This document shows positions 62,449 to 64,000 of a stretch of DNA of 64,000 nt, piece by piece (the first letter of the stretch is position 1; each line of letters opens with the position of its first letter). The DNA is from Salegentibacter sp. R32. Its GTDB lineage: Bacteria > Bacteroidota > Bacteroidia > Flavobacteriales > Flavobacteriaceae. The notes beneath the pieces were generated by a model. That model was not told where the DNA came from. It saw nothing but the letters and a program-made list of their open reading frames with translations, and ran no database searches. Location: contig NZ_RXOM01000060.1 in assembly GCF_008692195.1 (NCBI RefSeq), forward strand, positions 143,234 through 207,233. The letters are read 5' to 3'. A program made the position numbers and the translations under genes.

Positions 62449-63366
62449 TTACTTTTTAATGACTTTTATGGTTTCTTCTTTATGATTGGTTTTTACATTC
62501 ATAAAATACATTCCGCTGTTTAACTTAGATAAATCTAGGCTCGTCGTGTTTTGTTGTGCTAAAACTCTTTTTCCGAAAACTGAATAAACCACAACTTCAC
62601 GTATTTGGTCGGAAGACTTAATTTTTACAATAGAAGCTGTTGGATTAGGATAAACCGATATTTCTATATTTTCAGGAACTTTAATACTTAAATTGCAATT
62701 GGTATTGAAGGTAACGCTATCATCTACACAAAATCCTGTTTCTGCATTTTGATTACAAGTTTGATTGTTGGCATAAGCGACATCATCTACTTGAACACAG
62801 TTGAGGTTAGGATTGTTGAGAGCATATAATTCTATAAGATTGGTGTTATTCCCGTTTTGAATATTTAAACTTGATAAATTATTACCATAGCAACCAAGTC
62901 TAACCATGTTCGTGTTTTGAGATATGTCTAGGCTGGTTAAATTATTTAGATTAAGGTATAAATATTCTAAAGCTGTATTGGAAGATAAATCTACACTTGT
63001 AATCTCATTAGATTCTGCATCTAAGTAAAACAAGCTAGAATTTTGAGATAAAATATCAATATTGGTTAACTCATTCATCTCGATATCTAACATTTCTAAA
63101 TTACTAAACTCTTCTATTCCTGTTAGGGAAGAGATTCCTTTTTGATATAAATTTAAAGAGGTAACAGATAAAGCTTCAGAGACTTGAATTTCCCCATCGT
63201 TATTTGTGTCTGCATCTGAATCTCCTGAACCATTATTATCTAAGTCCACCACATTGTCGTTTAATAAGGCATTTTTAAAATTAGAATCAGGTATGTTTAC
63301 AATTTGTGAGTGAGCACCCAAGGAAATCAGTAATAATAGAATAGTAGCAAGGTAATTTTTTTTCAT
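62449..63366 (-). CDS. Secreted leucine-rich-repeat protein with type IX secretion tail
   Basis: 305 aa. Signal peptide ends GAHSQ; next comes VNIPDSNFKNALLNDNVVDL and a Ca-binding-like acidic segment (DNNGSGDSDADTNNDGEI). Six or so short LRRs follow (LEMLDIEMNELTNIDIL, LEYLYLNLNNLTSLDIS). The last 80 residues are a type IX C-terminal domain: ISVYPNPTASIVKI, VVVYSVFGKRVL, SGMYFMNVKT, KVIKK. It is exported by T9SS and probably displayed on the surface, where LRRs mediate binding. Confidence 0.9.
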   Translation of the reverse strand: MKKNYLATILLLLISLGAHSQIVNIPDSNFKNALLNDNVVDLDNNGSGDSDADTNNDGEIQVSEALSVTSLNLYQKGISSLTGIEEFSNLEMLDIEMNELTNIDILSQNSSLFYLDAESNEITSVDLSSNTALEYLYLNLNNLTSLDISQNTNMVRLGCYGNNLSSLNIQNGNNTNLIELYALNNPNLNCVQVDDVAYANNQTCNQNAETGFCVDDSVTFNTNCNLSIKVPENIEISVYPNPTASIVKIKSSDQIREVVVYSVFGKRVLAQQNTTSLDLSKLNSGMYFMNVKTNHKEETIKVIKK

Positions 63367-63457
63367 CTTTTAAGTTTTGTTCAATTTCGTGATGTACCAT
63401 CAAATATAAGAAGTGTTACCTTAATTTTTCACCTAATAGGGTTGTTTTCTCTAACTT

Positions 63458-63818
63458 TTAATTTAAAGGTATTCGTTTAATCTCATAAATGATATTATCT
63501 AAGTTATCTTCATCTTTTTTACCCTTGATCAGTTGAAATCCGTTGATTTTGAGTAACTTTTTAGAGTTCTCATTTTGATGATGGGTAAAAGCTTCGATGG
63601 AATGTAAGTGGAGGTGTTGAAACCCAAAATTCAATACACTTTGTAAAGCTTCGGTCATCATTCCTTTTCCTTGAAATTGCGGACTTAAATCGTAACCGAC
63701 TTCAGCATATTTCCTATCTTCTGAAAAATTCCACAGGCAGATGCTACCAATCATTTGAGGATTTGGTTGTTCTGTGATTACCCAGTAATACGATTGATTG
63801 TTTTTAAAGGCTTTTTTT
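63458..63818 (-). pseudogene. RimJ/RimL-type GNAT acetyltransferase, 5'-truncated by an IS element
   Basis: The surviving 120 or so residues hold motif A of the GNAT fold (GYDLSPQFQGKGMMTEALQS) and the end (HLHSIEAFTHHQNENSKKLL). Full-length relatives have another 45-60 residues in front. Translating upstream stops at the boundary with IS sequence (ATTGGTCTCA at 63819). The gene is therefore missing its N-terminus and probably its promoter; a TTG in the IS end could restart translation. Confidence 0.7.
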
Positions 63819-64000
63819 ATTGGTCTCAAAAATGGGATTTAAACCCTGCAATTTTATTGCAGCACTTTAGTAGTGCGAAAAAATCTATATTTTCGTATTA
63901 TGAGTTATCAAAGAAAAGGCTCTCATACGGTTAGTTATTTAACGTGTCATATTGTTTGGGTTACAAAATATCGTTACAAGGTACTCCGAGGAGATGTTCA
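63819..64000 (+). mobile_element. Second IS200/IS605-type element (left part, runs off right edge)
   Basis: It begins with the same ATTGGTCTCA as the element at 46191. Two hairpins follow: CTGCAAT/ATTGCAG (63846-63862) and GCACT/AGTGC (63862-63876). The block GCACTTTAGT (63862-63871) is shared with the left end of the first element (46218-46227). The transposase gene begins at 63900. The right end is outside the window. Confidence 0.75.
63900..64000 (+). CDS. tnpA: IS200/IS605-type Y1 transposase (N-terminal part)
   Basis: 33 codons to the edge: it opens MSYQRKGSHTVSYLTCHIVW and continues VTKYRYKVLRGDV. It aligns without gaps except one residue to the transposase at 46268 (MSDQRSNGHSVSQLTAHLVW, STKYRYPVLTGDI), at about 60 % identity, so the two elements are relatives rather than recent copies. 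The catalytic HUH and Tyr lie beyond the window. Confidence 0.9.
   Translation, partial: MSYQRKGSHTVSYLTCHIVWVTKYRYKVLRGDV

Noticed and set aside
1..64000. tRNA, rRNA or riboswitch genes
   Set aside because: No cloverleaf, rRNA core or known riboswitch sequence was recognised by eye; intergenic gaps are short and mostly accounted for.

Overview
This is a low-GC (roughly one-third G+C) stretch from a member of the Bacteroidota, almost certainly a marine-type Flavobacteriaceae. The signs are a SusC/SusD pair, many lipoproteins, a type IX secretion tail on a leucine-rich protein, Bacteroidota-type promoters (TTTG, 19-21 bp, TAnnTTTG), and the familiar housekeeping blocks rsfS-ftsH-LUD-cdsA-psd-acbP and coaD-ddl / PASTA-rluD. 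No rRNA, tRNA or CRISPR array was recognised.

Region 1 (1-23189) is a pectin utilisation locus. A LacI-family regulator runs off the left edge on the minus strand. Two plus-strand transcription units follow, susC-susD-DUF4957-like lipoprotein-PL1/CE8 and GH28-DUF4861-GH105-GH43-esterase-CE8-PL9-CE12-KdgF-GH28-SDR-UxaE. Each begins with the same 14-bp operator (TGCAATCGATTACA), placed directly after a -7 element; a degenerate third copy precedes the regulator gene. The logic reads as de-esterification (CE8, CE12, alpha/beta esterase), cleavage (PL1, PL9), oligomer import (SusCD), trimming (two GH28, GH105, GH43), handling of the unsaturated uronate (KdgF) and entry of galacturonate-derived tagaturonate into the mannonate branch (UxaE plus an SDR oxidoreductase).

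Region 2 (23191-30187, minus) is a red-light signalling operon: a CheB-CheR-PAS-PAS-histidine kinase fusion, a bacteriophytochrome with the chromophore Cys and all spectral motifs, a small response regulator and a biliverdin-forming heme oxygenase. Its end abuts uxaE with a single base between stop codons.

Region 3 (30341-43291) is mostly conserved core: M3 peptidase, ACBP, PSD, CdsA, LUD protein, FtsH, RsfS, BirA, an SRPBCC protein, PyrE, NUDIX, M14 peptidase and a sorbosone-dehydrogenase-like lipoprotein. Region 4 (43314-47194) is an unstable patch: a TonB-dependent receptor frameshifted near its C-terminus, a parDE toxin-antitoxin pair with a perfect 24-bp palindromic operator, and a DUF2459 gene split by a 575-bp IS200/IS605-type element whose removal restores the reading frame exactly.

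Region 5 (47235-59616) holds coaD, ddl, a PASTA protein, rluD, yaaA, an AraC regulator, two small secreted proteins and an RND efflux operon. Region 6 (59741-64000) is accessory and decaying: two secreted proteins, an AraC-GyrI regulator, an orphan antitoxin, a gene remnant, a secreted LRR protein and a GNAT gene truncated by a second, related IS200-type element that runs off the right edge. The two IS elements share the 10-bp left boundary ATTGGTCTCA although their transposases have diverged.
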